Positions 32,853 to 41,991 of a stretch of DNA of 64,000 nucleotides are shown here, piece after piece. A program made the position numbers and the translations under genes. Numbering within the stretch: position 1 is the stretch's first letter; each line of letters begins with the position of its first letter. Below the pieces are notes generated by a model. It saw nothing but the letters and a program-made list of their open reading frames with translations. It was not told the DNA's origin and did not search any database. This DNA comes from Phascolarctobacterium sp. ET69 (lineage in GTDB: Bacteria > Bacillota > Negativicutes > Acidaminococcales > Acidaminococcaceae), in the NCBI RefSeq assembly GCF_023336935.1, contig NZ_JAMBLR010000003.1, forward strand, positions 62,001-126,000. The letters run 5' to 3'.

Positions 32853-35800
32853 TTATGCCTTGATTTCTATTTCCATCAGGCAGTCGCCGCTTTCGATACG
32901 GCTGCCGGCCGCTACATGGATTTGCGATACAATGCCGCTGATAGGTGCGGCGATGGTGGTTTCCATCTTCATTGCTTCGGTTACGATAAGCGGGGTGCCT
33001 TTTTCGACAGCCTGGCCTTTTTCAACCAGCAGTTTAACAACGGAACCGGAAAGGGTTGCGCCGATTTCGCCGGGGTTGGTTTTATCGGCTTTTTTGCGCG
33101 TTACGTTGGTAGATTTAACATTTCTGTCTTTAATATCAATTTCACGCGGCAGGCCGTTGAATTCGAAGAAGATGGTACGGATGCCGTCTTCGTTTGCTTC
33201 GCCTATCTGCAAAAGCTTGATAACGAGCATTTTGCCCTGTTCGATTTCAACTTTAATTTCTTCGCCGGTTTTCATGCCAAAGAAGAAGGTAGGCGTATCA
33301 AGTACGGAAACATCGCCAAATTCGGCATGGCGTACTGCCCAGTCGCTGAATACTTTCGGGTACAGGCAGTAGCTGCTTACAGCTTCGTCGCTGGTCGGAG
33401 CGCCCATTTCCGCAAGGCTGGCGCGTACTTTTTCAAAATCTGCCGGGGGCAGTGCAGCACCGGGGCGGCCTTCGATAGGTTTGCGCCCTTTAAGAATAAT
33501 TTGCTGCAATTTCTGCGGGAAGCCCTGATACGGTACGCCCAGGCGTCCTTCAAAGAATTCTACAACGGAAGCAGGGAAACTGAGCGAATCGCCTTTGGCA
33601 TAAATATCTTCTTCGGTAAGGTCGTTCTGCACCATAAACAGTGCCATATCGCCAACCATTTTGGAAGACGGCGTTACTTTAATAATATCGCCGAACATCA
33701 TGGAAACGCGGTGATACATATCTTTAATGTCTTCCCAGCGTTCGCCGAGGCCTACTGCTTTAGCCTGCTGCTGCAGGTTGCTGTACTGGCCGCCCGGCAT
33801 TTCGTGGATGTAAACTTCCGGGTTGGGGTAAGAAACGGTGTTGTCGATTGCTTTATAATACGGACGCACACTTTCCCAGTAACGTGACATTTCGTTAAGT
33901 GCGTTAATGTCAAGGTGCGGCTGGCGCGGATGGCCGGAAAGTGCGTAGTACAGGCTTGCGCCGCTCGGCTGGGAAGTGCCGCCGCTCATAGCGCTCATGG
34001 CTACGTCAACAATATCTACGCCGGCGTCAATAGCGCGGGCATAAGTGTAAATGCTGTTGCCGCTGCCTTCGTGCGTATGCAGGTGGATAGGCACGTTAAC
34101 GGCTTCTTTAAGGGCAGAAACAAGCTGGTAAGCTGCTTCCGGCTTCAAAAGGCCTGCCATATCCTTAATGCAGATGGAGTTGGCACCGGTTTTTTCCAGT
34201 TCTTTCGCCATGGTTACATAATATTTAAGGTCGTATTTATCACGGCGCGGGTCTAAAATATCGCCGGTGTAGCATAATGCAGCTTCGGCAAATTTGCCTG
34301 CGTCGCGTACAGCATCCAGTGAAAGGCGCATGTTTTCAATGCCGTTAAGGCTGTCGAATACGCGGAACACGTCAACGCCGTTTTTCGCGCTGAGGCGGAT
34401 AAATTCTTTAACAACGTTGTCCGGATAGCTGGTGTAGCCAACGGCATTGGCACCGCGCAGCAGCATCTGGAACAGAATGTTCGGGCATTTTTCGCGGAAC
34501 TGGCGCAGGCGTTTCCAAGGGCTTTCGTCAAGGAAGCGGTAAGCAACGTCAAAAGTTGCGCCGCCCCAGCATTCAAAGCTGAACAGGTTAGGCAGCTTGG
34601 CTGAGGTAGTGCCGATAACTTTCAGCATATCGTTGGTGCGCATGCGGGTTGCAAGCAGCGACTGGTGCGCGTCACGGAAGGTGGTATCCGTAAACAGCAC
34701 TTCTTTCTGGTCCATAACCCATTTGGAAAGCCCTTCCGGACCCTGCAAATCCAAAATCTGCTTGGTGCCGTCGGCAGGGGTGCCTTTAAACGCTTTGGGC
34801 AGGCTGAGCGGGGCAAATTCCGGTTTGGGCTGTACGCCTACATTGTTGTAGCCATTAACGGTTACATCGGCAATGTAGTGCAAAAGCCTGGTGCCGCGGT
34901 CCAGTGTTTTCGGGAAGATGAAAAGTTCGGTGTTTTCATCAACAAACGAAGTATTGTAGCTGCCGTCAAGGAAACTGGGGTGAGCCAGTACGTTTTCAAG
35001 GAACAGAATATTGGTTTTAACGCCGCGGATGCGGAATTCTTTTAAGCAGCGCAGCATTTTGGTAATGGCAATTTCGTGGGTAAGGCCGTGGGTGGTTGCC
35101 TTAACCAAAAGCGAATCGTAATACGGAGTAATAACAGAACCCGTAAAAGCATTGCCGCCGTCCAGACGCACGCCAAAGCCGCCGCCGCTGCGGTAAGCAA
35201 TCAGCTTGCCGGTATCGGGCATAAAGTTGTTGGCAGGGTCTTCAGTGGTAATACGGCACTGAATGGCATGGCCGAAGCTGGTAATTTTATCCTGTTCGGG
35301 AATGCCGATTTCCGGGCTGTGCAGGGAATAGCCTTCGGCAATTTTAATCTGGGTCTGCACAATATCAAAGCCGGTAATTTCTTCGGTAACGGTATGTTCA
35401 ACCTGAATACGCGGGTTAACTTCAATAAAGTAGAAGTTGCCGTCCGGGGTAACGAGGAATTCAACCGTACCGGCGCTGAGGTAATTAACGTTTTTCATCA
35501 GCTTAACGGCTGCGTCGCAGATTGCCTTGCGCAGTTCGGGCTTAAGCGAAAAGGCCGGGGCGATTTCCACCAGTTTCTGGTGACGGCGCTGCACGGAGCA
35601 GTCGCGCTCGAACAAATGCACAATGTTGCCCTGCGTGTCGCCCAAAATCTGAACTTCGATATGTTTCGGGCTTTCAAGGTATTTTTCAAGGTAAATTTCA
35701 TCGCTGCCGAAAGCCTTCATAGCTTCGGATTTAGCCATGTTGTATACGGTTTCCAAATCTTCGTTGCTGTTTACCATGCGCATGCCGCGCCCGCCGCCGC

Positions 35801-36293
35801 CGTTAACGGCTTTAAGCATAACGGGGAAGCCGTGCGCCTGCACAAAACGGTAAACGTCTTCAACGCTGTCAATCGGGCCGTCGCTGCCCGGAATCATCGG
35901 AATGCCGGCAAGCTTGGCCTGTTCGCGCGCATTAACTTTGTCGCCGAACATAATAAGGTGTTCAAGGCGCGGGCCGATAAAGATAATGCCTTCTTCGGCG
36001 CAGCGTTTTGCAAGGTCGCTGTTTTCGCTTAAAAAGCCGTAGCCGGGATGGATGGCGTCTACATCGTGCTCATGCGCGATACGGATAATGTCTTCAATAT
36101 CAAGGTAAGCATCGATAGGGCCTTTGCCTTCGCCGACAAGGTAGGCTTCGTCAGCTTTGTTGCGGTGCAGTGAAAGTGTGTCTTCTTTTGAATAAATTGC
36201 CACTGTGCGGATGCCGAGTTCGTTGCAGGCACGGAAAACGCGGATAGCGATTTCGCCGCGGTTGGCAACCAGTACAGACTTAATTTTTTGCAT
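32853..36293 (-). CDS. pyc: pyruvate carboxylase
   Basis: A 1146-residue single-chain biotin enzyme converting pyruvate, bicarbonate and ATP to oxaloacetate. The N-terminal biotin carboxylase (KSVLVANRGEIAIRVFRAC, with ATP-grasp GGGGRGMR), the carboxyltransferase barrel (LFTDTTFRDAHQSLLATRMR) and the C-terminal biotinyl domain with TEAMKMET (biotin lysine 1109) are in the usual order. ATG 36293 is preferred to an upstream extension because AAGGAGGG lies just before it. It stands alone between terminators. Confidence 0.97.
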   Translation of the reverse strand: MQKIKSVLVANRGEIAIRVFRACNELGIRTVAIYSKEDTLSLHRNKADEAYLVGEGKGPIDAYLDIEDIIRIAHEHDVDAIHPGYGFLSENSDLAKRCAEEGIIFIGPRLEHLIMFGDKVNAREQAKLAGIPMIPGSDGPIDSVEDVYRFVQAHGFPVMLKAVNGGGGRGMRMVNSNEDLETVYNMAKSEAMKAFGSDEIYLEKYLESPKHIEVQILGDTQGNIVHLFERDCSVQRRHQKLVEIAPAFSLKPELRKAICDAAVKLMKNVNYLSAGTVEFLVTPDGNFYFIEVNPRIQVEHTVTEEITGFDIVQTQIKIAEGYSLHSPEIGIPEQDKITSFGHAIQCRITTEDPANNFMPDTGKLIAYRSGGGFGVRLDGGNAFTGSVITPYYDSLLVKATTHGLTHEIAITKMLRCLKEFRIRGVKTNILFLENVLAHPSFLDGSYNTSFVDENTELFIFPKTLDRGTRLLHYIADVTVNGYNNVGVQPKPEFAPLSLPKAFKGTPADGTKQILDLQGPEGLSKWVMDQKEVLFTDTTFRDAHQSLLATRMRTNDMLKVIGTTSAKLPNLFSFECWGGATFDVAYRFLDESPWKRLRQFREKCPNILFQMLLRGANAVGYTSYPDNVVKEFIRLSAKNGVDVFRVFDSLNGIENMRLSLDAVRDAGKFAEAALCYTGDILDPRRDKYDLKYYVTMAKELEKTGANSICIKDMAGLLKPEAAYQLVSALKEAVNVPIHLHTHEGSGNSIYTYARAIDAGVDIVDVAMSAMSGGTSQPSGASLYYALSGHPRQPHLDINALNEMSRYWESVRPYYKAIDNTVSYPNPEVYIHEMPGGQYSNLQQQAKAVGLGERWEDIKDMYHRVSMMFGDIIKVTPSSKMVGDMALFMVQNDLTEEDIYAKGDSLSFPASVVEFFEGRLGVPYQGFPQKLQQIILKGRKPIEGRPGAALPPADFEKVRASLAEMGAPTSDEAVSSYCLYPKVFSDWAVRHAEFGDVSVLDTPTFFFGMKTGEEIKVEIEQGKMLVIKLLQIGEANEDGIRTIFFEFNGLPREIDIKDRNVKSTNVTRKKADKTNPGEIGATLSGSVVKLLVEKGQAVEKGTPLIVTEAMKMETTIAAPISGIVSQIHVAAGSRIESGDCLMEIEIKA

Positions 36294-36590
36294 AGTATAC
36301 CCTCCTTCGGATAGCACTGTACCTATTTTATTAAAAAAAGTTACTAATTGCAATGGTTTCAGCGTAAGTATTTCTGTATACAGAAAAACATAACGGCATG
36401 CAGGAAAACATGCCGTTTAAAACAGTTAATTTTTTAAATATTTGTCAAAAAAAGCGGTAATAACATCAAGCACCGGCTGCTGAACCCCAAACGTGCCGCA
36501 TAACAAACCCTCCTTAAAGTAACGTACATATTTATTATAATACCGCTTTATTACGCGTGGCAAATTGTAGGCAGCAGGAAAGGTGCTGAT
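36294..36590. other. intergenic region upstream of pyc with operator and gene debris
   Basis: Contains the pyc promoter and the perfect palindrome TTTCTGTATACAGAAA (36371-36386), a likely operator. The hairpin AACGGCATG/CATGCCGTT (36392-36417) is followed on the minus strand by ATGTTTTT and may be a weak terminator. On the minus strand AAGGAGGG precedes an 11-codon ORF at 36466-36501, whose +1 frame continues PVLDVITAFFDKYLKN, possibly the frameshifted tail of a lost gene. Confidence 0.4.
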
Positions 36591-36625
36591 AAAAAAGAGT
36601 TTGGCATTGTGCCAAACTCTTTTTG
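36591..36625. terminator. MATE gene terminator (bidirectional)
   Basis: AAAGAGTTTGGCA/TGCCAAACTCTTT perfect stem with a short loop and A/T runs on both sides. Confidence 0.85.
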
Positions 36626-36651
36626 CGTATATGCAGTTAACTTTGCAGATG

Positions 36652-38004
36652 TCACTCCAGCAAATTATTTTTGCGCCAGCCTTCGCTTTTCCAGCGGTAA
36701 ATAAATACCAGCGCGCGCAGGCATTCATCAAGGCACATGGCAAGCCATACGCCCACGAGGCCCCAGCCAAGGTGCAGGCCAAAGAACCACGCGCCAAGCG
36801 TTGCCACGCTCCACATGGAAACAAGCCCCGTCGTTACCGGCCATTTAATATCGCCCGCCGCCTGCAAACTCATAACCATTACCATGTTCACGGCGCGCCC
36901 TGCTTCCAAAAACACTTCTATTAAAAAGATGTGCCGTCCCAGCTCCAGCACTTCGGGGTTATCGGTAAAAATGCCGTAAATGCTGTCGCTGTTAAAAAAT
37001 AAAAGCAGCGTTACCGTTGTGCTGATGGTAACGGCAATGCGGATGGTTTTCCATACGCGCTGTTCAACGGCGTCAAGGTCGCCCGCGCCGATTAAAAAGC
37101 CGACGATAATCTGCGTTGCCATGGCAAGCGCCTGTGAATAGATGTAGGAAAACATGGCGATGATGTAGGCGTAAATTTTGGTGGTAATAACCACAATGCC
37201 CATTACGTTAACAAAGCGCATAATAACCATCTGCGAAATCTGGTAGGAAAGCGATTCGCCGCCGGATGGCAGACCCAGGTACAAAATTTTATACAGCGTG
37301 TTTTTGGGGAAGGGGCGCAGGTATTTAAACGAAAGGCGGATATCAATAAATTTGCGGAAAAAGTATAAAATTAAAAGCAGCCCCAGTACCTTACTGGTGT
37401 TGGTGGATATGGTTACGCCCAAAACGCCGAGTGACGGTATCGGCCCCAGGCCATGAATTAAAATGCAGTTGCCCGCGATATTGATAAGGTTCATTACTAC
37501 GGAAGTAATCATGGTAATTTTTAGCAGGGAATAACCGCGGAAGAACGAAATAAAAGAGATATAGGCAGACTGCACTACAATAAAAAGACCTATGTAGCGC
37601 AAAAAGAGCGAGGCTTCGGCCCAGATGTCTGCCGGTACATCCAGGAGGCTTAAAAAGAAACCGTCAAAAATAAACAGTGCCGCGCTGATGATAACGCCGA
37701 AAACCATATTGGCAAGCAGGGCAACGGTGCAGACTTCGGCAACTTTTTCGCGGTTGCCCGCGCCGCGGTGCTGGGCAATTAAAATGGTAGCTGCCATGCT
37801 GATTACGCTTAAAGCGAGGATAACGATATTGATAATCTGGTTGGCGTTGCCTACGGCGGCAACAGAGTGCTGCGAGTAATGGCTGAGCATGAACTGGTCG
37901 ACATTGCCGACCATCATCTGCAAAAGTATTTCAATAAAAATTGGCCAGGTCATTTTAAAAACGGAAAGTTTTTGCGTGCCTTCGGCGTTTTTTACTGCGG
38001 ACAT
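36652..38004 (-). CDS. MATE-family efflux transporter
   Basis: A 450-residue, 12-helix inner-membrane exporter of the MATE family (NorM/DinF-like), driven by Na+ or H+. The family pattern is visible in the first helix region (WPIFIEILLQMMVGNVDQFMLSHYS) and its repeat in the second half (GLPSGGESLSYQISQMVIMRFVNVMG). The substrate is not predictable. AAGGAG precedes ATG 38004. It is a single-gene unit divergent from the biotin-type operon. Confidence 0.92.
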   Translation of the reverse strand: MSAVKNAEGTQKLSVFKMTWPIFIEILLQMMVGNVDQFMLSHYSQHSVAAVGNANQIINIVILALSVISMAATILIAQHRGAGNREKVAEVCTVALLANMVFGVIISAALFIFDGFFLSLLDVPADIWAEASLFLRYIGLFIVVQSAYISFISFFRGYSLLKITMITSVVMNLINIAGNCILIHGLGPIPSLGVLGVTISTNTSKVLGLLLILYFFRKFIDIRLSFKYLRPFPKNTLYKILYLGLPSGGESLSYQISQMVIMRFVNVMGIVVITTKIYAYIIAMFSYIYSQALAMATQIIVGFLIGAGDLDAVEQRVWKTIRIAVTISTTVTLLLFFNSDSIYGIFTDNPEVLELGRHIFLIEVFLEAGRAVNMVMVMSLQAAGDIKWPVTTGLVSMWSVATLGAWFFGLHLGWGLVGVWLAMCLDECLRALVFIYRWKSEGWRKNNLLE

Positions 38005-38139
38005 GATTGTGCTCCTTATTTTTAAAAGTTTTTAAACAGAGAAAATAACTATATTATAGCAGTTTGCATTGTATTTACAAGCAGAAAAGTGTAAAATAAA
38101 CAGCAAAAAATAAATTCGCAAAAGTCTGAAAAAAATGAA

Positions 38140-38191
38140 GTTAACCATAAATACATAAAAGGTTGACAATAAAAACGGCAAAACTTATAAT
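38140..38191 (+). promoter_or_regulatory. BirA-like operator overlapping a consensus promoter
   Basis: GTTAACC (38140-38146), 14 bp, GGTTGAC (38161-38167) matches the BirA box arrangement of Bacillota (TTAACC spaced by about 14-16 bp from GGTTAA). The right arm overlaps the -35 TTGACA (38163-38168), which is 17 bp from TATAAT (38186-38191). Biotin-bound BirA would thus block transcription of the four genes that follow, one of which is bioY. Confidence 0.8.
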
Positions 38192-38215
38192 TAAAAAGTA
38201 AAGGTGTGGTGAACT

Positions 38216-38749
38216 ATGTTAAAACTTATCAGGGCATTATCAGAATACAACGGCCCGACTTATGACGGAGCGGTAATGGCAAGAGCCGTTATTAAAGCAT
38301 CCGCGCTGGAAAATACAGATTACGCAACGCGCCCGGTAAAAATGGCGCCGCCGCGCATGGGCATTATCGAGGCTTATAAAGAAGGCGCTGCTTCGCTGAC
38401 GGTAACGCTTCTGCGCCCGCTGGTGCGTGCCGGTGAAATGCCGGAAACGGTGCCGCAGGGCGAAAAACAGCTGAGCTTTGTTATTGATAAGCCGGAAATT
38501 AACGCTTATCTTGATGCCGTGGACGATACTAATTCCATTCACCGCGGCGAAAACCCCGTTGTACCGGGGCTGTGCATGATTGAGCATTTGTGGCGCGCTT
38601 TAAATAAGCCGCTGCCGCTGAACTGGGACGTTAAATTTAAAATGCCTGCTTTTGCGGGAGAACAGATTGACATATACAAAAACGGCATGTCGCTTGACGG
38701 TTACTGCGGCGGGCGCGAGCTGTTTACGGTAGGTATAAAGGAGAGTTAA
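38216..38749 (+). CDS. MaoC-like hotdog-fold protein
   Basis: A 177-residue protein whose second half carries the hydratase signature INAYLDAVDDTNSIHRGENPVVPGLCMIEHLW; Asp104 and His109 correspond to the catalytic pair of (R)-specific enoyl-CoA/ACP hydratases. It could dehydrate a 3-hydroxyacyl thioester. As the first gene behind the BirA-like operator, ahead of bioY, a thiolase and an acyl-CoA ligase, it may act in formation of a biotin precursor such as pimeloyl-CoA (inference). AAGGTG precedes ATG 38216. Confidence 0.7.
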   Translation: MLKLIRALSEYNGPTYDGAVMARAVIKASALENTDYATRPVKMAPPRMGIIEAYKEGAASLTVTLLRPLVRAGEMPETVPQGEKQLSFVIDKPEINAYLDAVDDTNSIHRGENPVVPGLCMIEHLWRALNKPLPLNWDVKFKMPAFAGEQIDIYKNGMSLDGYCGGRELFTVGIKES

Positions 38750-38753
38750 AACA

Positions 38754-39308
38754 ATGAATGGCACAAACAGGCCGGACGGTGTCCGCGAGATGGTAAAAAT
38801 GGCGCTTTTAATGGCGATGAACTGCGTATCGGCATATGTAATAATTCCGCTGCCGTTTTCGCTGTCGCCAATATCGCTGCAAACGGTGTTTGTAAATCTT
38901 TTGGGCTTTTTGCTTACGCCGCGGCAGGTGCTTATTACCATGTGCGCATACCTTTTAATGGGGCTTGCGGGGCTGCCGGTGTTTACGGGCGGCACGGCAG
39001 GGCCCGGCAAACTGTTTGGGCCTACCGGCGGATATATTTTCGGCTTTTTAGTGGCAGCGCTTATCATCAGCTGGCTGCGCGGCAATAACTATGGTTTTAA
39101 GCGCTGCGCGTTTTTGGGCGTTGTTATTGGCATACCGGTAATTTACCTTCTGGGCGTGGCGCAGCTTAAATTCATTACCGGCATCGGCTGGGAAGAAGCC
39201 GTTGTTACCGGCGCTTTGCCGTTTATTCCGATGGATATTGTTAAGTGCATAGCGGCGGCGTATATTACGGCGCCCATTCAAAGAGCGATTGGCGGCGGCG
39301 GGCGCTGA
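38754..39308 (+). CDS. bioY: biotin transporter BioY
   Basis: A 184-residue, six-helix S component for biotin uptake. The family pattern FSLSPISLQTVFVNLLGFLLTPRQ and the GLPVFTGGTAGPGKLFGPTGGYIFGF block are clear. It works alone or with an ECF energising module, which is not in this window. AAAGGAG precedes ATG 38754. Its stop overlaps the start of the thiolase gene (TGATG), and the operon has a BirA-like operator. Confidence 0.96.
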   Translation: MNGTNRPDGVREMVKMALLMAMNCVSAYVIIPLPFSLSPISLQTVFVNLLGFLLTPRQVLITMCAYLLMGLAGLPVFTGGTAGPGKLFGPTGGYIFGFLVAALIISWLRGNNYGFKRCAFLGVVIGIPVIYLLGVAQLKFITGIGWEEAVVTGALPFIPMDIVKCIAAAYITAPIQRAIGGGGR

Positions 39309-40438
39309 TGGATAAGGTTTGTTTAATTGGCGGGCTGCGCAGCTATATTGGGCTGACGGGCGGCTTGTACAGGCACGTGCCGGCGGAGCTTTTGGGCGCA
39401 GCGGTGCTGAAAGCGGTAACGGAAAAATATAATGTTGTGCCGCAGCAGATAATTTGCGGCAACGGCGTGGGCGCTGGCGGCAACATTGCGCGCCTGGCGG
39501 CATTGGAAGCAGGGCTGCCGGAAAGCATACCCGCCGTGAGCGTGGATGTGCAGTGCGGCAGCGGGTTGGAAGCCGTGGCAATGGCGGCGGCCAAAATTGA
39601 AGCAGGCGAGGCGGAGGTAATTATTGCCGGCGGGTTTGAAAGCACATCTACCCAGCCGCGGCGCGGCTACAACGCCAACCACCCTGATTATAAGGGCGAA
39701 GAAACTTACAGCGTGGCCAAGTTCATGCCGGGCATTCACCGCGAAACGGTAATGCTGGAGGGCGCGGAACTTACGGCAGAGCGTGAGCACATCAGCCGTG
39801 CGGAAAGCGACCCCTGGGTACTGCGCAGCCATAAGCTGGCGGCACAGGCAGCGGCAGACGGAGCGTTAAGCGATATTATAGTGCCGTGCTTCGGCGCGGT
39901 GCGCGATGAAGGCATACGCCCCAAAATGAGCCAGCGCCTTTTGGACAGGCTGCCCTGCGTGCTGGAAGGCGGCAGATTTACCAATGCTGCCAATGCCTGC
40001 CTGACTAATGACGGCGCGGCGTTTGTGCTGCTTGCAAGCGAAAGTTATGCCAGAGCGCATAACCTTGCGGTGCAGGCCAAAGTGCGGCACAGTGCGGCAG
40101 CAGGCGGCGACCCTTTGGTAAGCCCCAAAAGCGCAATACTTGCGCTTAATGCGCTGCTGCAAAGGGCAGGGCTTTCGCATACGCAGATAGACTGCTTTGA
40201 ACTGAACGAAGCCTTTGCCGTTATCGACGTTATGTTCAGCCGTGCCTTTCCGGGGCATGAAGACGGTTATAATGTTTTCGGCGGCGCGCTGGCGTACGGG
40301 CACCCTTACGGCGCTTCGGGAGCAATTATTTTGCTGCACCTGCTAAAATCGCTGCAAAAGCGCGGCGGCAGGTTCGGTGCGGCATCCGTAGCGGCGGCTG
40401 GCGGCGTTGGCACGGCACTTTTGATTGAGAGATGTTAA
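39308..40438 (+). CDS. YhfS-like thiolase, second catalytic Cys replaced
   Basis: A 376-residue thiolase-fold protein. The nucleophile Cys83 is in SVDVQCGSGLEAV, with NEAFAV and YGHPYGASGA later. At the C-terminus, where thiolases have CxGxGxG, this protein reads SVAAAGGVGTALLIE, so the second cysteine appears to be Ala. Together with bioY and a ligase the order matches the B. subtilis yhfU-yhfT-yhfS gene set, which is predicted to belong to the biotin regulon. It starts at ATG 39308, inside the bioY stop. Confidence 0.85.
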   Translation: MDKVCLIGGLRSYIGLTGGLYRHVPAELLGAAVLKAVTEKYNVVPQQIICGNGVGAGGNIARLAALEAGLPESIPAVSVDVQCGSGLEAVAMAAAKIEAGEAEVIIAGGFESTSTQPRRGYNANHPDYKGEETYSVAKFMPGIHRETVMLEGAELTAEREHISRAESDPWVLRSHKLAAQAAADGALSDIIVPCFGAVRDEGIRPKMSQRLLDRLPCVLEGGRFTNAANACLTNDGAAFVLLASESYARAHNLAVQAKVRHSAAAGGDPLVSPKSAILALNALLQRAGLSHTQIDCFELNEAFAVIDVMFSRAFPGHEDGYNVFGGALAYGHPYGASGAIILLHLLKSLQKRGGRFGAASVAAAGGVGTALLIERC

Positions 40439-40439
40439 T

Positions 40440-41666
40440 ATGGACTATTTGCAGTTGATTGCAGAAAAGCCGCCCGAAAAGGCGGCTTTAATAACAGAAG
40501 AACATACTTATACCTACGGCGAACTTACCGCCCTGGCGCAGCAGCGCAGGCAGGAAGTAACCAGCGGGCGCAGGGTGTATTTTATAAAAAAATCCGCAAT
40601 AGCGCAGCAGCTTATTGAATTTATTGCCTTTGCCGGAACGGACAATGTGCCGGTGCTGGCACCGCAGGAAGCGGATACGGAGCATTTAAAGGATATTGTG
40701 CCGCCGCCTGAAGCCTGCATGGGTGCCATGACGAGCGGCACAACCGGCAGAGCCAAAGTGCTGTTCCGCACTTATGAAAGCTGGGCAGGCTTTTTTGAGG
40801 AGCAGAACCGCGTGTTTGGCGTAACGCCGGACAGCTGCATGTTTGCGCAGGGCAGCCTGGCTTTTACCGGCAACCTTAATTTATATATGGGCGCGCTTTA
40901 TGCCGGTGCTTCGGTGGCTGCGGCCGGTAAATTCCGCCCGCGCCTGTGGCAGGAAATGATTTTAAAGCACAGCTGCGATGTTGTTTATTTAATACCAACC
41001 AAACTGCGGCTTTTGGCGCGCGGCTGCAAAGCGCCGCTGAACTGCGTTAAAAGCATTATTGCCGGTTCGCAGGGGTTTGATAAAAACGATTTGGACGCAG
41101 TAAAAGCCGTACTGCCAAATGCGGAAATGACGCTGTATTACGGCGCGAGCGAGTTAAACTATATAACCTACATTAAAGACAGCGAAATGACCGGCGACCG
41201 CACGTTGATAGGCCGTCCATTTAAGGGCGTTGGCGTAAGCGTGCGCAATGGTGAAATTTATATCGACACCAAATTTCACGTTGCCGGCGTAAAATGCCCG
41301 GCAACGCTTGGCGACTGCGGCAGCATTGATGAAAACGGCATGCTGCACTTTTTAGGGCGCCGCGACGATATGTATAACATTAACGGTATTAAAGTTTCCG
41401 GCTTGAAGGTTGAAAGCGCGCTGCTTGACTGCGGCGGCGTGGAGGATGCGGCGGCGCTTGCGGAAAAAAGCGGCGGCAAAGATTTGCTGACGGTATTTGT
41501 AGTTGGCCGCGGGCTGAATAAAACCGGCCTTTTGCAAAGCCTGCGCACGCGCCTTACGGAACACGAACTGCCAAAGCGCATAATTTTTACGGACGCCCTG
41601 CCGAAAAACGAAAGCGGCAAAACGGACAGGAAAAAACTAAGCCTAATATTGGAATCTTGTAAATAA
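40440..41666 (+). CDS. YhfT-like AMP-forming acyl-CoA ligase
   Basis: A 408-residue adenylate-forming enzyme, shorter than typical fatty-acyl-CoA ligases (around 500). Visible are the ATP loop TSGTTGRAKVLFRT, YYGASELNYIT, the hinge GDCGSIDENGMLHFLGRRDDMYNINGIKVSG, and the catalytic lysine in NESGKTDRKKL. It activates a carboxylic acid, possibly a fatty or dicarboxylic acid feeding biotin synthesis (inference from operon). ATG 40440 follows the thiolase stop by one base; an upstream in-frame start lies inside that gene. Confidence 0.87.
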   Translation: MDYLQLIAEKPPEKAALITEEHTYTYGELTALAQQRRQEVTSGRRVYFIKKSAIAQQLIEFIAFAGTDNVPVLAPQEADTEHLKDIVPPPEACMGAMTSGTTGRAKVLFRTYESWAGFFEEQNRVFGVTPDSCMFAQGSLAFTGNLNLYMGALYAGASVAAAGKFRPRLWQEMILKHSCDVVYLIPTKLRLLARGCKAPLNCVKSIIAGSQGFDKNDLDAVKAVLPNAEMTLYYGASELNYITYIKDSEMTGDRTLIGRPFKGVGVSVRNGEIYIDTKFHVAGVKCPATLGDCGSIDENGMLHFLGRRDDMYNINGIKVSGLKVESALLDCGGVEDAAALAEKSGGKDLLTVFVVGRGLNKTGLLQSLRTRLTEHELPKRIIFTDALPKNESGKTDRKKLSLILESCK

Positions 41667-41683
41667 AAATATAATTGTTAAGA

Positions 41684-41725
41684 AAGCTTCTGTATGATAT
41701 ATTAATTATATGCAGAAGCTTTTTT
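41684..41725 (+). terminator. terminator of the biotin-type operon
   Basis: AAGCTTCTGTAT/ATGCAGAAGCTT stem (one G-U pair) followed by TTTTT. Confidence 0.8.
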
Positions 41726-41755
41726 ATTAAATAAAATTTTGAAGGAGATATACTT

Positions 41756-41965
41756 ATGGCTACATATAAAGACATTCAGTCATATATAAAATTGAATTAT
41801 GACTGTACAGTAAAGACTTGTTGGATTGCTCATATGAAAAGCATTTGTGGTTTACCTGTTCGGCAGGCCTATAATAGAAAAGACCCTGAAAAAAGAGTTT
41901 TTTTGTGTCCGGATTCTAAAAAAGATATTATAAAAGCTGCATTTAAACATTTTAATATGATTTAG
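41756..41965 (+). CDS. small conserved protein linked to restriction genes
   Basis: A 69-residue protein (MATYKDIQSYIKLNYDCTVK, TCWIAHMKSICGLPVRQAYN) of a type I recall as widespread and often beside restriction or DUF262 genes; it has no assigned function that I can name. The basic, compact sequence would suit nucleic-acid binding. GAAGGAGA precedes ATG 41756. It lies 26 bp before the DUF262 gene and shares its AT-rich composition. Confidence 0.75.
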   Translation: MATYKDIQSYIKLNYDCTVKTCWIAHMKSICGLPVRQAYNRKDPEKRVFLCPDSKKDIIKAAFKHFNMI

Positions 41966-41991
41966 TATATAAATGACGAAAGGATAAAATT

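Noticed and set aside
35076-36032. A 318-codon open frame antisense to pyc
   Set aside because: It lies wholly within the biotin carboxylase region and reflects codon bias of the real gene; no ribosome binding site or family match.
36466-36501. An 11-codon ORF behind AAGGAGGG downstream of the MATE gene
   Set aside because: Too short and without conservation evidence; recorded only as possible debris in the intergenic entry.
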